Shown piece after piece: positions 44,702 through 53,831 of a DNA stretch of 64,000 nt. Source of the stretch: Legionella jordanis (lineage in GTDB: Bacteria; Pseudomonadota; Gammaproteobacteria; Legionellales; Legionellaceae); assembly GCF_900637635.1 (NCBI RefSeq), contig NZ_LR134383.1:2920001-2984000 (forward strand), given 5' to 3'. The notes under the pieces are model-generated. The model worked only from the letters and a program-made list of their open reading frames with translations, was not told the origin of the DNA and did no database searches. Positions within the stretch are counted from its first letter, which is position 1, and each line of letters begins with the position of its first letter. A program made the translations under genes and the position numbers.

Positions 44702-45538
44702 ATGAACATAGATGATTTACGAGGTATGCGGCGTGGTATTCATCTCTTTGCTTTAAGCAAAGAAGATCTCCCGCTATTGGCAGCGATAGATCGTCGAAAT
44801 GGCAATAATGAGCGGGCTTTGCTCCTTTTGCATGGCTTTACCTCCACTCCAGCAGTATTTCGTGCCATGGTGCCTTCTTTTTCCTTTTATGATGCCATTG
44901 TTGGTCCGGTACTTCCAGGACATGCAGACAGTGTCGAAGCCTTTGCAAATACAAAGGCAATTTCCTGGTTAAATACCGCGGAAGAAGCCTGCAAACTTCT
45001 GCTGTCCGAATTTAAAGAAGTGGATGTGCTTGGTTTGTCTTTAGGGGGTCTACTCGCTTGTCACTTGGCGTCGCATTTTAATTTACATCATTTGTATTTG
45101 CTGGCACCCGCTCTGGATTTGCATCTATCAGCACAAAAGGCCATAAAATTGGCAAAAATTCTCAGCCGTTTGGGTTTTAAAGAGGTCCGGGGCGCTGCAG
45201 GCGACTTATTCACAGATGAGCATTGGGAAATTGCTTATCGCAAATTACCGCTTAGCTCGGTGCTGGAAATCATAAATCTCATAAACACTTTTTCCTTTTC
45301 GGCGCCAACATGCCCCACGGATGTATTTTTAGGCTGCCATGATAAAGTGGTCGATTCCCAACGAGTTGCAGAGCGCTTCAAAGATGTAGACAATGCTAAA
45401 ATTCACTGGCTTAAGAATTCAGCTCACGTCATTCCTCTAGACGGTGACACAGAAAGCATTATTGCGTGCATGAAAGAAAATCAACGGCTTGAGTCTGAGT
45501 CTTTGAACAAAGAAAGCCATTCATTGCTGACCAGCTAG
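44702..45538 (+). CDS. Alpha/beta hydrolase (carboxylesterase/lipase type)
   Basis: 278 residues from ATG 44702 (SD GAGGGA, five bases). Core: LLLHGFTSTPAVFRAM (HG motif), nucleophile VLGLSLGG, acid in GCHDKVVDSQ, His in NSAHVIPLDGD. No signal peptide. This resembles small carboxylesterases/monoacylglycerol lipases of the Est30 kind, which cleave short or medium acyl esters. Isolated gene; substrate unknown. Confidence 0.88.
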   Translation: MNIDDLRGMRRGIHLFALSKEDLPLLAAIDRRNGNNERALLLLHGFTSTPAVFRAMVPSFSFYDAIVGPVLPGHADSVEAFANTKAISWLNTAEEACKLLLSEFKEVDVLGLSLGGLLACHLASHFNLHHLYLLAPALDLHLSAQKAIKLAKILSRLGFKEVRGAAGDLFTDEHWEIAYRKLPLSSVLEIINLINTFSFSAPTCPTDVFLGCHDKVVDSQRVAERFKDVDNAKIHWLKNSAHVIPLDGDTESIIACMKENQRLESESLNKESHSLLTS

Positions 45539-45560
45539 GCTGTGACAGTTATTCCCCGTC

Positions 45561-46496
45561 TTAAGGCTTATTGTAACGAGTGTAAACACTTCTGTCCCAG
45601 GGGCTCCAATCACGCATGTCCAAAACAGAACCATTATAAGCCATGAAATCCGTCTTGATCGTTGGGACATTATAGAAATAAATGTCACTGGCATCCGTGG
45701 CTAATGTGTGCTGGTGATTGACCGCTGAAATGTCTGCCACAGAGTGATCATGGGTTTTCACAAAAGCGCGATTGGCTCGCAAATAGCGTCCGTTAAAACG
45801 CGAGCGATCGCATAATTCGACATCCAGTTTATCCACAATGCCTGCCAACTGCATAAACGATTGCCCTTTCCCTCTGACTACTAAGGCATGGCTTTTAACC
45901 CAATACATGGCAACCCAGGCCTTTTCATCCAATTCGAGGCGACTTATGTTCATCCTACCTGCCAATTGTACTTTGCTATTGATGATAGACAGCTGTAAGT
46001 ATTGACTGGAAACTCCACTCACTTGTGTGTAGCCCCCCCCTTTCACCTCCAGCTTGCGCAATACAATTTGACCACCAAGAATCGTTTGGCCCGGATTATC
46101 AATTGAAACATCCAGAAGGCTTGAATGTAAATTTTTACCAGTAACAACTCCGGAACCATGATAGGTAAACGAATTTAAATAGCGGGCTTGGATTTCAACG
46201 CTAATTGGGCCGGATTTCGGATAACCATTGCCCACTGAGACATGGAGGGTATTATTGACAACACTGGTTTGCACCTGGAGCAAGTCGAGGGGATCACCAC
46301 GTAAGAGCAAGCGGGGATGGCGAAAACCCGTTCTCAGTTTAACATTGATGTTTCCTTCAACCATAACCTGATTGAAAGCCGGCATGGGACGATTGTGCAA
46401 TGCCTTTTGACTACTTGCTGGAATCACTAGCACTTTATGGCTGCAACTTGCACTCATGAGAACAACAAATAAACATAAAAAAAACCGCATCCACAT
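45561..46496 (-). CDS. Exported DUF2807 (head GIN domain) protein
   Basis: 311 residues from ATG 46496 (a longer frame would cross the RNase gene). N-terminus MWMRFFLCLFVVLMSASCSHK is a lipoprotein-type signal with a weak lipobox (SASC). The body is a beta-helical DUF2807: VEGNINVKLRTGFRHPRLLLRG, SVVTGKN, SSLLDVSIDNPG, VKGGGYTQVSG. The family consists of bacterial cell-surface or periplasmic proteins of unknown function. Co-directional with the RNase T2 gene, about 120 bases after it. Confidence 0.78.
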   Translation of the reverse strand: MWMRFFLCLFVVLMSASCSHKVLVIPASSQKALHNRPMPAFNQVMVEGNINVKLRTGFRHPRLLLRGDPLDLLQVQTSVVNNTLHVSVGNGYPKSGPISVEIQARYLNSFTYHGSGVVTGKNLHSSLLDVSIDNPGQTILGGQIVLRKLEVKGGGYTQVSGVSSQYLQLSIINSKVQLAGRMNISRLELDEKAWVAMYWVKSHALVVRGKGQSFMQLAGIVDKLDVELCDRSRFNGRYLRANRAFVKTHDHSVADISAVNHQHTLATDASDIYFYNVPTIKTDFMAYNGSVLDMRDWSPWDRSVYTRYNKP

Positions 46497-46617
46497 AGCC
46501 AGGATTTCCCCTATTCTTAATGTCCTTACATTAGAGGAAGTTAGTATAATGCGCAAGATGATTGTAGCAATTGGATGACTGTCCATCACTCTTGCAACAA
46601 CTTGTTTACCTTCATTA

Positions 46618-47598
46618 TTACCAAGCATCTGCATTAAAATCAGAAATTCGAATATCCCGTGGACAGGACTCATTGTATTTGAAATCAGCGGATTTTTGCA
46701 TCAGGTCAAATAGTGATTCCTGTTGTGGAATAAGAGCCGGCAACTGCAACCATACATCAACCAGTAAACCATCCTTACAGCCAAAATACACTCGCTGAGC
46801 AGCAGTTTGCCCGAAAGATTGCACCACCAATTTTCTTAATTGTTCGCGTTTGACTTTATCCCCAGCATGAACACTGATGAATTCTCCTAAAGCGGAGTGG
46901 TTAAACTCATCATTTAAACGCATGGCCAAGCTGAAGTAGGCATCATTTGTCAAAATTTGACAACTGCCATGCTTATACCATTCATGGCGTTCCAGGCATG
47001 TGCCTGCTGCATAGCTTGGCATAAATTGCCTCAGACGTTCATCGACTTTGGCGCTAAAGGCAAGAGGAGGATAATCGCAGTGGTTTTTACGTGGATTTAC
47101 AGCACAGTAGCCATAATGTTCTCCACAAATTTGCTGGTTAGGCCAAAGGCCATGCAAAATCAGATGATGGGCAGAATAGGCGTTTGCCTTTAAATGCTTG
47201 CATTCGGCCTTACCAGCCTCATAACCATAGGATTGGCAAAATCCTGGATGCCAACTTAGCGCTAAAATGTAGGAATCCGCTAGATTGGGTAATTGTTCGC
47301 AACTGTTTTTGCCGTGCGCTTCGAAATAAAAAATCCCACAATCAGCATGAACCCATCTTAGTGATGGTGTGAGATTAGGAACTATGAGACGTAACCAATC
47401 TGGATTATTGGAGCGATTGACCTCTCTTATCTCGTAATTTTCCCTTAATTGAATTACGGCGCCATCCGGGTTTGTTCTTTTATTTTTAGAAACATAGAGG
47501 GGACAAATTTTTTGAGCCTCATATTTGCCATTGACTTCAATGGAGGAGAAACAAACAAGAGGGAAAGCAAGCCAGAGCCAAGCAAACAATCTTATCAT
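46618..47598 (-). CDS. Secreted T2-family ribonuclease (SrnA-like)
   Basis: 326 residues from ATG 47598, with a signal peptide (IRLFAWLWLAFPLVCFSS). RNase T2 active-site blocks are present: CAS-1 HLILHGLWPNQ and CAS-2 RHEWYKHGSC, each giving a catalytic His, plus paired Cys (GEHYGYCAVNP, GTCLERHEW). These endoribonucleases cut RNA via 2',3'-cyclic intermediates outside the cytoplasm. L. pneumophila SrnA is a secreted enzyme of this type and this may be its counterpart. ATG preferred over a TTG at 47613. Confidence 0.9.
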   Translation of the reverse strand: MIRLFAWLWLAFPLVCFSSIEVNGKYEAQKICPLYVSKNKRTNPDGAVIQLRENYEIREVNRSNNPDWLRLIVPNLTPSLRWVHADCGIFYFEAHGKNSCEQLPNLADSYILALSWHPGFCQSYGYEAGKAECKHLKANAYSAHHLILHGLWPNQQICGEHYGYCAVNPRKNHCDYPPLAFSAKVDERLRQFMPSYAAGTCLERHEWYKHGSCQILTNDAYFSLAMRLNDEFNHSALGEFISVHAGDKVKREQLRKLVVQSFGQTAAQRVYFGCKDGLLVDVWLQLPALIPQQESLFDLMQKSADFKYNESCPRDIRISDFNADAW

Positions 47599-47668
47599 CG
47601 TGCATCCCAGCAATATAAGATGCCAAGATTATAGCGATAACCATCCTGAAAGGGTATTGTCTAATGGC

Positions 47669-48457
47669 TTAAATGGATGATTGTTTTAAAAAGCTTTCGA
47701 GCACACTTAAAACTGCCCTCCTGTCTTCCCGGATTGGAGAATGGCCGACATGAGGGATTTTAATATGGTTACAACCTGGTAACCATTGTAAAACCTTGGT
47801 TAGGTCTTCATCCCGAATTAAACTTCCACGCTCGGAATTTCCTCGAATCAACAAGGTTGGACATTTTATTTTTGGGAACAAATCTTCCACTTCATAACTG
47901 TGGAATGTTGTTTCAAACTCATTGATGATTGCCGCCAGCATATCTGGGTCACATTGACTAAGGCTTTCTGGTATAAAATGATTGTTTAAACCAGGCAAAT
48001 TGAACAATTTACTAATCCGCAACCACTGGATTAATCGATTGGCCAATTCAGCTTGCGAGACGGCCAAATTGCGCAATGAGGTAATGGTTACCGGGGAGTC
48101 AATAACAACCAGTGATTGTAGCCATTGTGGATGATGGGCTGCCAGCATGATGGCAATCATTCCGCCTAGGGAATGGCCCAGAACAATAGCAGGCTCTTGT
48201 ATGCACTCCTTTATAAAAGAATAGCAATCAGTTAAATAATCTTGTAAACGATAAGCGCCGGGAGTGTGCTTGGATTTTCCATGCCCGCGAAAATCCATTG
48301 CATAAACATGCAAATACTGTGAGAGCTCTTCAATAATGGGCATAAACGATTGCCAACGTTTGGTGGCACCATGCAATAGCAAAATAGGAGGTCCATTCCT
48401 CGGCCCCTCTATATAATTGAGCATAAGATCATTAAAATGAAATGTATTTTCCTTCAT
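47669..48457 (-). CDS. Alpha/beta hydrolase
   Basis: 262-residue hydrolase: LLLHGATKRWQSF (HG strand), VYAMDFRGHGKSKH, nucleophile VLGHSLGGMIA, LLIRGNSE (acid near RGNSERGS), HVGHSP (His). Matches the MhpC/esterase-type fold; it has no signal peptide. SD ACAGGA before the ATG. Substrate cannot be told from the sequence. Confidence 0.87.
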   Translation of the reverse strand: MKENTFHFNDLMLNYIEGPRNGPPILLLHGATKRWQSFMPIIEELSQYLHVYAMDFRGHGKSKHTPGAYRLQDYLTDCYSFIKECIQEPAIVLGHSLGGMIAIMLAAHHPQWLQSLVVIDSPVTITSLRNLAVSQAELANRLIQWLRISKLFNLPGLNNHFIPESLSQCDPDMLAAIINEFETTFHSYEVEDLFPKIKCPTLLIRGNSERGSLIRDEDLTKVLQWLPGCNHIKIPHVGHSPIREDRRAVLSVLESFLKQSSI

Positions 48458-48628
48458 GCATTTTCCTGTCTGCTTCTAACATCAATAATTATGGTAATCA
48501 CCTATGCAGGGACTAAAAGCATAGTTTCAGCTTAAATAGTATAGGCCAAAAATTTCTGATGGTTTGATCTCAATAGAAACTATGAGAAAGTTGAAAATTT
48601 AATGAATCTTTTAAGATAAAGAGATTTA

Positions 48629-48666
48629 TCCCTCTTTGAGATCACAATCCGTGATCTCAATAGGGA
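48629..48666 (-). terminator. Hairpin after the cold-shock gene
   Basis: Perfect 10-bp stem TTGAGATCAC / GTGATCTCAA (48636-48645, 48651-48660), loop AATCC, extended by TCCCT/AGGGA on the outside. Just downstream of the cold-shock stop on the minus strand; no clean T-run. Confidence 0.55.
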
Positions 48667-48687
48667 AGAAAGAGAAACAGCAGAGAT

Positions 48688-48903
48688 TTAAACAGCAGTT
48701 ACATCTTCAGCTTGCAATCCTTTTGGCCCTTTCGTTACCATAAATTCAACGCGTTGGCCTTCTTTTAAGGTCTTGCGACTAGCAGTGCTATTAATTGAGC
48801 GAAAATGCACAAACACATCATCTTCACCATTATCACGACTAATGAAGCCATAACCTTTATCATCATTAAACCACTTAACGTGGCCTGTTTCTTTCGCAGA
48901 CAT
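48688..48903 (-). CDS. Cold-shock protein, CspA family
   Basis: 71 residues from ATG 48903: [34 protein letters not shown] contains RNP-1 (KGYGFI) and RNP-2 (VFVHF) RNA-binding motifs, and the end [10 protein letters not shown] is typical. A nucleic-acid chaperone that prevents mRNA structure in the cold. A longer frame to 49008 is untranslated leader, not protein. A consensus -10 element and a leader of about 159 nucleotides precede it, as in E. coli cspA. Confidence 0.95.
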   Translation of the reverse strand: MSAKETGHVKWFNDDKGYGFISRDNGEDDVFVHFRSINSTASRKTLKEGQRVEFMVTKGPKGLQAEDVTAV

Positions 48904-49319
48904 TTCTTTTTTCCAAAATAAAATTAAACAAACACTTGATATCATTACCCGGGTTGAAAACCAATAATGGATTACCATTGTGCGCTGATTCGCTACTGAA
49001 CACTGCAAAAAGAGGGAATTTCACGAAGAACACTGCTTCCAGCCAGGGAACAAAAACCAAGTAGTTTCATTATAACCCAGACTGCAATAAATAGCGAGAA
49101 TTGCGGGAATAATTCTCAATTGCGATAAGTTGTGGTGGGGGCTCAGCATGTTCATGCATGCCGGCCTATGGACTTTGTTTTAGCTTAAAATAAAAACAAA
49201 GCGGCTTTGCACAAATTTATTTCGCCATCCAGGAAGTCATCCATTTGCCCTTGCTGCAATTAGCCTTAACTTACCATCAGCTGCCATGCAGACTAATGGC
49301 CATTAATTTAACTCTTCTT
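48904..49319 (-). promoter_or_regulatory. Promoter and long leader of the cold-shock gene; spacer to BatD
   Basis: On the minus strand TATAAT (49069-49074) is a perfect -10; 17 bases upstream the -35 is poor (TCGCTA). Transcription would start near 49062, giving a 5' leader of about 159 nucleotides, close to the cspA leader length that controls translation by temperature. The remaining 49075-49319 holds no gene; only AT-rich sequence past the BatD stop. Confidence 0.45.
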
Positions 49320-50990
49320 TTATAATTTATGCATGCCGGGTAAAGAGCTCGAATTTTCTTTATCAGAATGTTTAATTTTTTTATGGGAAAGAAAGGCTTG
49401 CCATAGCGCCGCTCCCTGCCAACGCTGCGATTCACCATACAACACTTGAGTTAAATGATGTATTTCCTTAAGAAATTCTTCCTGGTGCAGCAAGTTGGCC
49501 ACCTGCGTCAAATTTAAGATATTAGCTTTCGGCCATTCATGTCGTGCCCATTGAATCAAAGCATCACGTGCTGCATGAGGATTATTCTGAGCACAAGCTT
49601 CCTGAAGGTAATGGACATACTCTTTTGAACCTGCTGTTAGCTGTTGCCTATCCGGTTTTTTGCGAAACAATAACAGGAGGGTAACAATCCATGCCAAAGC
49701 AAATAAAGCTGCAACCCACCACCCTAAATCAGACCACTGCCCGTTCAATGCCGTCCTTTTAGGGGTATTTTGAGAAGGTGCAGATGTCTTCGCGTCTGAC
49801 GAAGATACAGTCTTGGGTGCTTTGTTTTGTGGGGCTATGGTTGCCGCTTGCGAATGGCCAGGAGCCGGGCGGACGTCAATAATATGGGCGGGTAAAATTG
49901 CCGTTTCCTCCTTCGCTGTAGTGGTATTAAACCAATGTAATTTTAACTCAGGAATAGTAATGGTTCCGGACTTGTTAAATAAATAATTTACTTTTATGAT
50001 GCTGTGGCCGACTAAATTTCCCTGGCTTAAACTGTTTCTTTGGCTAGCCTTATCAGGATAGACACTGAAGGAATGCGCATTACTGGCAAAATCAAGGCTT
50101 GGCAACAGCTGTGCCGGAATACCAACCGCCTGAAGCTGCACAGTCCGGACCAGAGTTCCTCCCTGATCTACCGTAGAAGAATTGTTGTCAAATTGTTCAC
50201 TTAACGTTACACCTTTAGCCGGCAACCAATTTGTTCCTGTATATTGGGAAGGGATTGCCTTGACTTGCACAGTAATTGGTTTTGCCCGTGCAGTCACTCG
50301 CTTAGGTGCTACATCATTATAGACAAGTGCTCGGAACAGGGGGGGCTGAATTTGTACCGCACCACTTTTCTGTGAAAAAAAAGCGTATTTTTGTTCTTCC
50401 ACCGCATACAGTGTCCCATTGATCATGGTTTGATACTGGTTTCCAGAACCTATGGGAATCAAAATACCATCTTGCAATTTCGGAGGTTGATAATCCACAT
50501 CAATTAAGCGACGGCTGGTCAATAATTTTACTGTTAGGATGGCTTGCTGGTTCACATAGGGATTTGGCTCATTAATTTCAGTAATCAGTCTAATATCCTG
50601 CTGGTTATCAATGTCACCTTTATTTTTTCCAGTGCTTTCCTGCGACACCTCTATTGTGGCAGGTTGAGTTTTCTCAGAGCCTACCTGCAGTGCAGGGATT
50701 TCGACTACACCCGTCTTCTTAGGCGTAACTAGAATTATCCATTGACTTAATGAATGCGCCTGACCATTAATGACGGTGTAATTCATGCTTCTTTCTGTCC
50801 CGTCAATGTTAAAATCCTCTTGCAGGGGAGTTAAATCGGGCACGCTATCGGCTTCATCTCCGTCCAATGTTAGAGTTATCTTAAAACTTTCTCCTTCCTG
50901 AATTTTTTTAGTCTCTACGTCCATGGACACAGTAGCCATAGCCAAATGGGACACCCACAGTAAAACCATACTTATAATTATTTGTTTCAT
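49320..50990 (-). CDS. batD: BatD-like protein (aerotolerance operon)
   Basis: 556 residues from ATG 50990, which overlaps the upstream stop (ATGA). Signal peptide (KQIIISMVLLWVSHLAMATVS), then tandem beta-sandwich domains with repeated GE/ESF-KITL, LVTPKKTGVVEIPALQVG and VQIQPPLF patterns of BatD, a predicted membrane segment near residue 425 (WWVAALFALAWIVTLLLLF) and a cytoplasmic tail. BatD is an envelope protein of the Bat system that works with MoxR; loss of Bat genes in other bacteria affects oxygen tolerance and envelope stress. Confidence 0.85.
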   Translation of the reverse strand: MKQIIISMVLLWVSHLAMATVSMDVETKKIQEGESFKITLTLDGDEADSVPDLTPLQEDFNIDGTERSMNYTVINGQAHSLSQWIILVTPKKTGVVEIPALQVGSEKTQPATIEVSQESTGKNKGDIDNQQDIRLITEINEPNPYVNQQAILTVKLLTSRRLIDVDYQPPKLQDGILIPIGSGNQYQTMINGTLYAVEEQKYAFFSQKSGAVQIQPPLFRALVYNDVAPKRVTARAKPITVQVKAIPSQYTGTNWLPAKGVTLSEQFDNNSSTVDQGGTLVRTVQLQAVGIPAQLLPSLDFASNAHSFSVYPDKASQRNSLSQGNLVGHSIIKVNYLFNKSGTITIPELKLHWFNTTTAKEETAILPAHIIDVRPAPGHSQAATIAPQNKAPKTVSSSDAKTSAPSQNTPKRTALNGQWSDLGWWVAALFALAWIVTLLLLFRKKPDRQQLTAGSKEYVHYLQEACAQNNPHAARDALIQWARHEWPKANILNLTQVANLLHQEEFLKEIHHLTQVLYGESQRWQGAALWQAFLSHKKIKHSDKENSSSLPGMHKL

Positions 50991-51889
50991 TGATACCATC
51001 CACGTTGCCTACGCATATGATCTCTTAAAAATTTCTCTCGCAATAACCCGCCTGGATCATCCGGAATTAATTTTAGCCATTGTTCTTTCGATTGTTGTTG
51101 CTGTACTTCATCAGCAGATTCAGCCGAAACACCAGCAGCTTGCCCATGTTGATTTACTTGTTTTTCTTCTTGGTTTTGCTTTGTATTTTTCTGGTTTTGG
51201 CCTTGCTGGTTCTGGCCTTGCTGGTTCTGGCCTTGCTGGTTCTGGCCTTGCTGGTTTTGGCCTTGTTGGTTTTGGCCTTGCTGGTTCTGGCCTTGCTGGT
51301 TTTGGCCTTGTTGGTTTTGGCCTTGTTGGTTTTGGCCTTGCTGGTTTTGGCCTTGCTGGTTTTGGCCTTGCTGGTTTTGGCCTTGCTGGTTTTGGCCTTG
51401 TTGGTTTTGGCCTTGTTGGTTTTGGCCTTGTTGGTTTTGGCCTTGCTGGTTTTGGCCTTGCTGGTTTTGGCCTTGCTGGTTTTGGTCTTGCTGGTTCTGG
51501 TCTTGCTGGTTTTGACTTAATAAATCTTGAATGAGTTTGCGGTTATATTCGGCGTCCCTATGCTCTGGGTTAAGGGCCAGAGCCTTATCATAAGCCTTTA
51601 TGGCCTGTTCATACTGCTTTGACATGGCTAGAGCATTGCCTTCATTGTAAAAGCCTTCGGCATTTTGCATGGCAGAGTAATATTCTGCGGCCTCCTTGTA
51701 ATTTCCTGCTCGGTAAGCAGCGGCTGCTTTCCAGGCTTGCTGCTGGAATGTTTTTTGCGCTTCCTTAAATTTTCCTTCTGCCATTAAGACCTGTCCTTGC
51801 TGATCTTTGGTTTGCCAAAGATTCTTCCAGCTAAACGAGTGGGAAGGAAATGACAGAGTCACTAAAATAAACAAAGCCATTGCTTTCAT
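50987..51889 (-). CDS. BatC/BatE-like TPR protein with Gln-rich repeat
   Basis: About 300 residues from ATG 51889, overlapping the batB stop by four bases (ATGA). Signal sequence (KAMALFILVTLSFPSHSFS), then TPR helices (LMAEGKFKEAQKTFQQQAWK; NEGNALAMSKQYEQAIKAYDKALALNPEH) and, from about residue 125, more than 20 copies of QNQQG, followed by KNTKQNQEEKQVNQ. The TPR part mediates protein interaction in the Bat complex; the Gln-rich part is likely an extended spacer. Coordinates of the long frame run to 51961, but its extra residues lack a ribosome site. Confidence 0.83.
   Translation of the reverse strand: MKAMALFILVTLSFPSHSFSWKNLWQTKDQQGQVLMAEGKFKEAQKTFQQQAWKAAAAYRAGNYKEAAEYYSAMQNAEGFYNEGNALAMSKQYEQAIKAYDKALALNPEHRDAEYNRKLIQDLLSQNQQDQNQQDQNQQGQNQQGQNQQGQNQQGQNQQGQNQQGQNQQGQNQQGQNQQGQNQQGQNQQGQNQQGQNQQGQNQQGQNQQGQNQQGQNQQGQNQQGQNQQGQNQKNTKQNQEEKQVNQHGQAAGVSAESADEVQQQQSKEQWLKLIPDDPGGLLREKFLRDHMRRQRGWYQ
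51190..51514. repeat. 15-bp coding minisatellite (QNQQG, about 21-22 copies)
   Basis: Repeats of GGCCTTGCTGGTTTT-type units (plus-strand view) encode QNQQG on the minus strand. Most copies differ only at silent third positions (GCT/GTT, TTT/TCT), and the last plus-strand copies carry GGTC/GGTT variants giving QNQQD. Near-identical copies favour slippage and copy-number change. Confidence 0.95.
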
Positions 51890-52812
51890 GCGGATAACCT
51901 CTGTAACCATCCGCGGCGAAACAGCGGGAATAAAAACAGCAAAGCCGGCAAGATAAACCACCGCCCTTCATCACGCCAGAGCGATACATTATCTTGCTGG
52001 CTGCGATGATAGTCATTGTTACTTTTGGTTAAAGACAACCATTTTGCCAGTTGTTTATCATCATTGAAATTAATGAGCTTGCCAGCACCCGCTGTCGCTA
52101 AAGTTTGGAACAGCGGTTCGGCATCATCGCTGGCTCGGATGGGCATTACCGAAGTGTAAATTTGTTTTTGCGCTAACTTCTTCGCAAGTGCTAATGATTC
52201 GTCGTTTGGGCTTTCAGCAGTCAAAACAAGAATTTGTCCATGATTAAATCCAGCTTGGCTTATTAATTGACTGGCTTGCTCAAGAGCCAAGTCCAGGCGA
52301 TTGCCTTCCACAGGCATAATGTCTGGGGTAAGCGTTGAAATTAGAGAGTCAATGGTTTTCGCATCATCTGTCAAAGGCGCTACAATGAAGGGTTCGCCAG
52401 TATAAACCAGCAAGGCAAACTGCCCAGGATGATTGTTATTTAGAATATCGTGTAGCTTGAATTTGGCACGCGTTAATCGATCCGGGGCCAAATCTTTAGC
52501 CAACATGGAATCCGACATGTCCAAGACCAAGACCCGCGGTTGTATTTGTTTATAAACAGGTACTGGCAAACGTGACCAGCTCGGCCCGGACAGGGCAATG
52601 ATCATAAAGGAAGCACACAATAACAAGAGCATAAGAGTCCCTAATTTCTTGTTCTTTCCTCTAGATTGCAATAGTTTATTTAATAAATGATGATCACATA
52701 TGGCGGCCCAAGCTTCAATTTGCGAAGGTTTGCGCCACAACATCCAAATCAAACAAAACACCGGCAGGAAAGCCAAAAGCCACCAAGGACGTAACAAATG
52801 GAATTCCGTCAT
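51886..52812 (-). CDS. batB: BatB-like von Willebrand factor A protein
   Basis: 308 residues. Two N-terminal membrane segments, a VWA domain with VLDMSDSM MIDAS motif near 95, a C-terminal membrane segment (WRDEGRWFILPALLFLFPLFRR). Overlaps the BatA stop by four bases (52809-52812) and the TPR gene start, so the three are translationally coupled. Typical BatB: periplasmic metal-dependent binding domain held by membrane anchors. Confidence 0.88.
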   Translation of the reverse strand: MTEFHLLRPWWLLAFLPVFCLIWMLWRKPSQIEAWAAICDHHLLNKLLQSRGKNKKLGTLMLLLLCASFMIIALSGPSWSRLPVPVYKQIQPRVLVLDMSDSMLAKDLAPDRLTRAKFKLHDILNNNHPGQFALLVYTGEPFIVAPLTDDAKTIDSLISTLTPDIMPVEGNRLDLALEQASQLISQAGFNHGQILVLTAESPNDESLALAKKLAQKQIYTSVMPIRASDDAEPLFQTLATAGAGKLINFNDDKQLAKWLSLTKSNNDYHRSQQDNVSLWRDEGRWFILPALLFLFPLFRRGWLQRLSA

Positions 52813-53831
52813 GATTCAGTCACCTTTTGCGGGTTTAATTTTCGTTGAGAAGAAAAATAACCGGCTCTTGCCCACAGCCAAAAACAAAAACACAAAAATC
52901 CCAAAGCGAGTGGCCAAGGATAATAATCGATTTGCGGGCGAATGCTTGCTTCCTCGTGCTGCACCGTTTCAAGTTGGTTGATGGTTTGATAAATCTCATT
53001 CAATGATTGGCTGTCCGTCGCGCGAAAATACTGCCCGTTTGTTAATTTGGCGATTTCCTGCAAAGTTTTCTCATCCAAATCGGCGGAGGCATTCACGTTA
53101 AAAAAAATATTGTTTAAAGCCCTTGGATCGGATTCGGACCCTAGACCAATGGTATATACCTTAATATGATCATTCTTGGCCAATTCAGCGGCTTTTAAAG
53201 GAGGTAAAACGCCTGAATTATTTGCCCCATCAGTCAACAAAATAATAATCCGGCCCTTTGCCGGAACATCTTGCAAACGTTTAACCGCAAGCCCTAGAGC
53301 GTCCCCGATTGAAGTCGTTTGCCCTGCTAATCCAACGGAAGCATCATCCAATCGAACCAAAACCGATTGCCTGTCGTAGGTTAGGGGAGTTTGCAAATAG
53401 GCGCGAGTTCCAAATAGAATTAATCCAATTCGATCGCCCACGCGTTGTTTAACGAATTCCTCAGCCGTTTGTTTTACAATCGTCAAGCGGCTCACCGGTT
53501 CACCATTTAGCAGCATGTCTGGCAATTCCATGCTTCCTGATAAATCCAAAGCCAGCATGATGTTTCGCCCTTCTCTTTCAACTGGCTGGGGTTCACCAAT
53601 CCAACGCGGGCCTGCAGCAGCCAAAAGCAACAAAACCCATAGCAAAATCAATAAAACATTTATCTTTTGTTCTAAGAAACCATATTTTTTTTCATCCATG
53701 CGATGAGCCAGGGCATTAAAAAATGGAATTTTAACTGCAGCAGTAAGACTAATTTGAGCTCTCGGCAAAAACAGCCACAAAAACGGAAGTGGCAGGGCGC
53801 AAAGAGCCCATGGAAAGGCTAATTCAAACAT
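52809..53831 (-). CDS. batA: BatA-like von Willebrand factor A protein
   Basis: 340 residues. Membrane segment near the start (PWALCALPLPFLWLFLP) and near 60-75, then a VWA domain with ALDLSGSM MIDAS near residue 92 and a late FWLWARAGYF end. Overlaps the DUF4381 gene by 13 bases and BatB by four. Partner of MoxR in the Bat system. Confidence 0.9.
   Translation of the reverse strand: MFELAFPWALCALPLPFLWLFLPRAQISLTAAVKIPFFNALAHRMDEKKYGFLEQKINVLLILLWVLLLLAAAGPRWIGEPQPVEREGRNIMLALDLSGSMELPDMLLNGEPVSRLTIVKQTAEEFVKQRVGDRIGLILFGTRAYLQTPLTYDRQSVLVRLDDASVGLAGQTTSIGDALGLAVKRLQDVPAKGRIIILLTDGANNSGVLPPLKAAELAKNDHIKVYTIGLGSESDPRALNNIFFNVNASADLDEKTLQEIAKLTNGQYFRATDSQSLNEIYQTINQLETVQHEEASIRPQIDYYPWPLALGFLCFCFWLWARAGYFSSQRKLNPQKVTES

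Noticed and set aside
50923-51534. Plus-strand 203-aa and 146-aa reading frames of Gly/Leu/Ala repeats across the Bat repeat
   Set aside because: They are antisense shadows of the QNQQG minisatellite in the TPR gene; simple repeats stay open in all frames.
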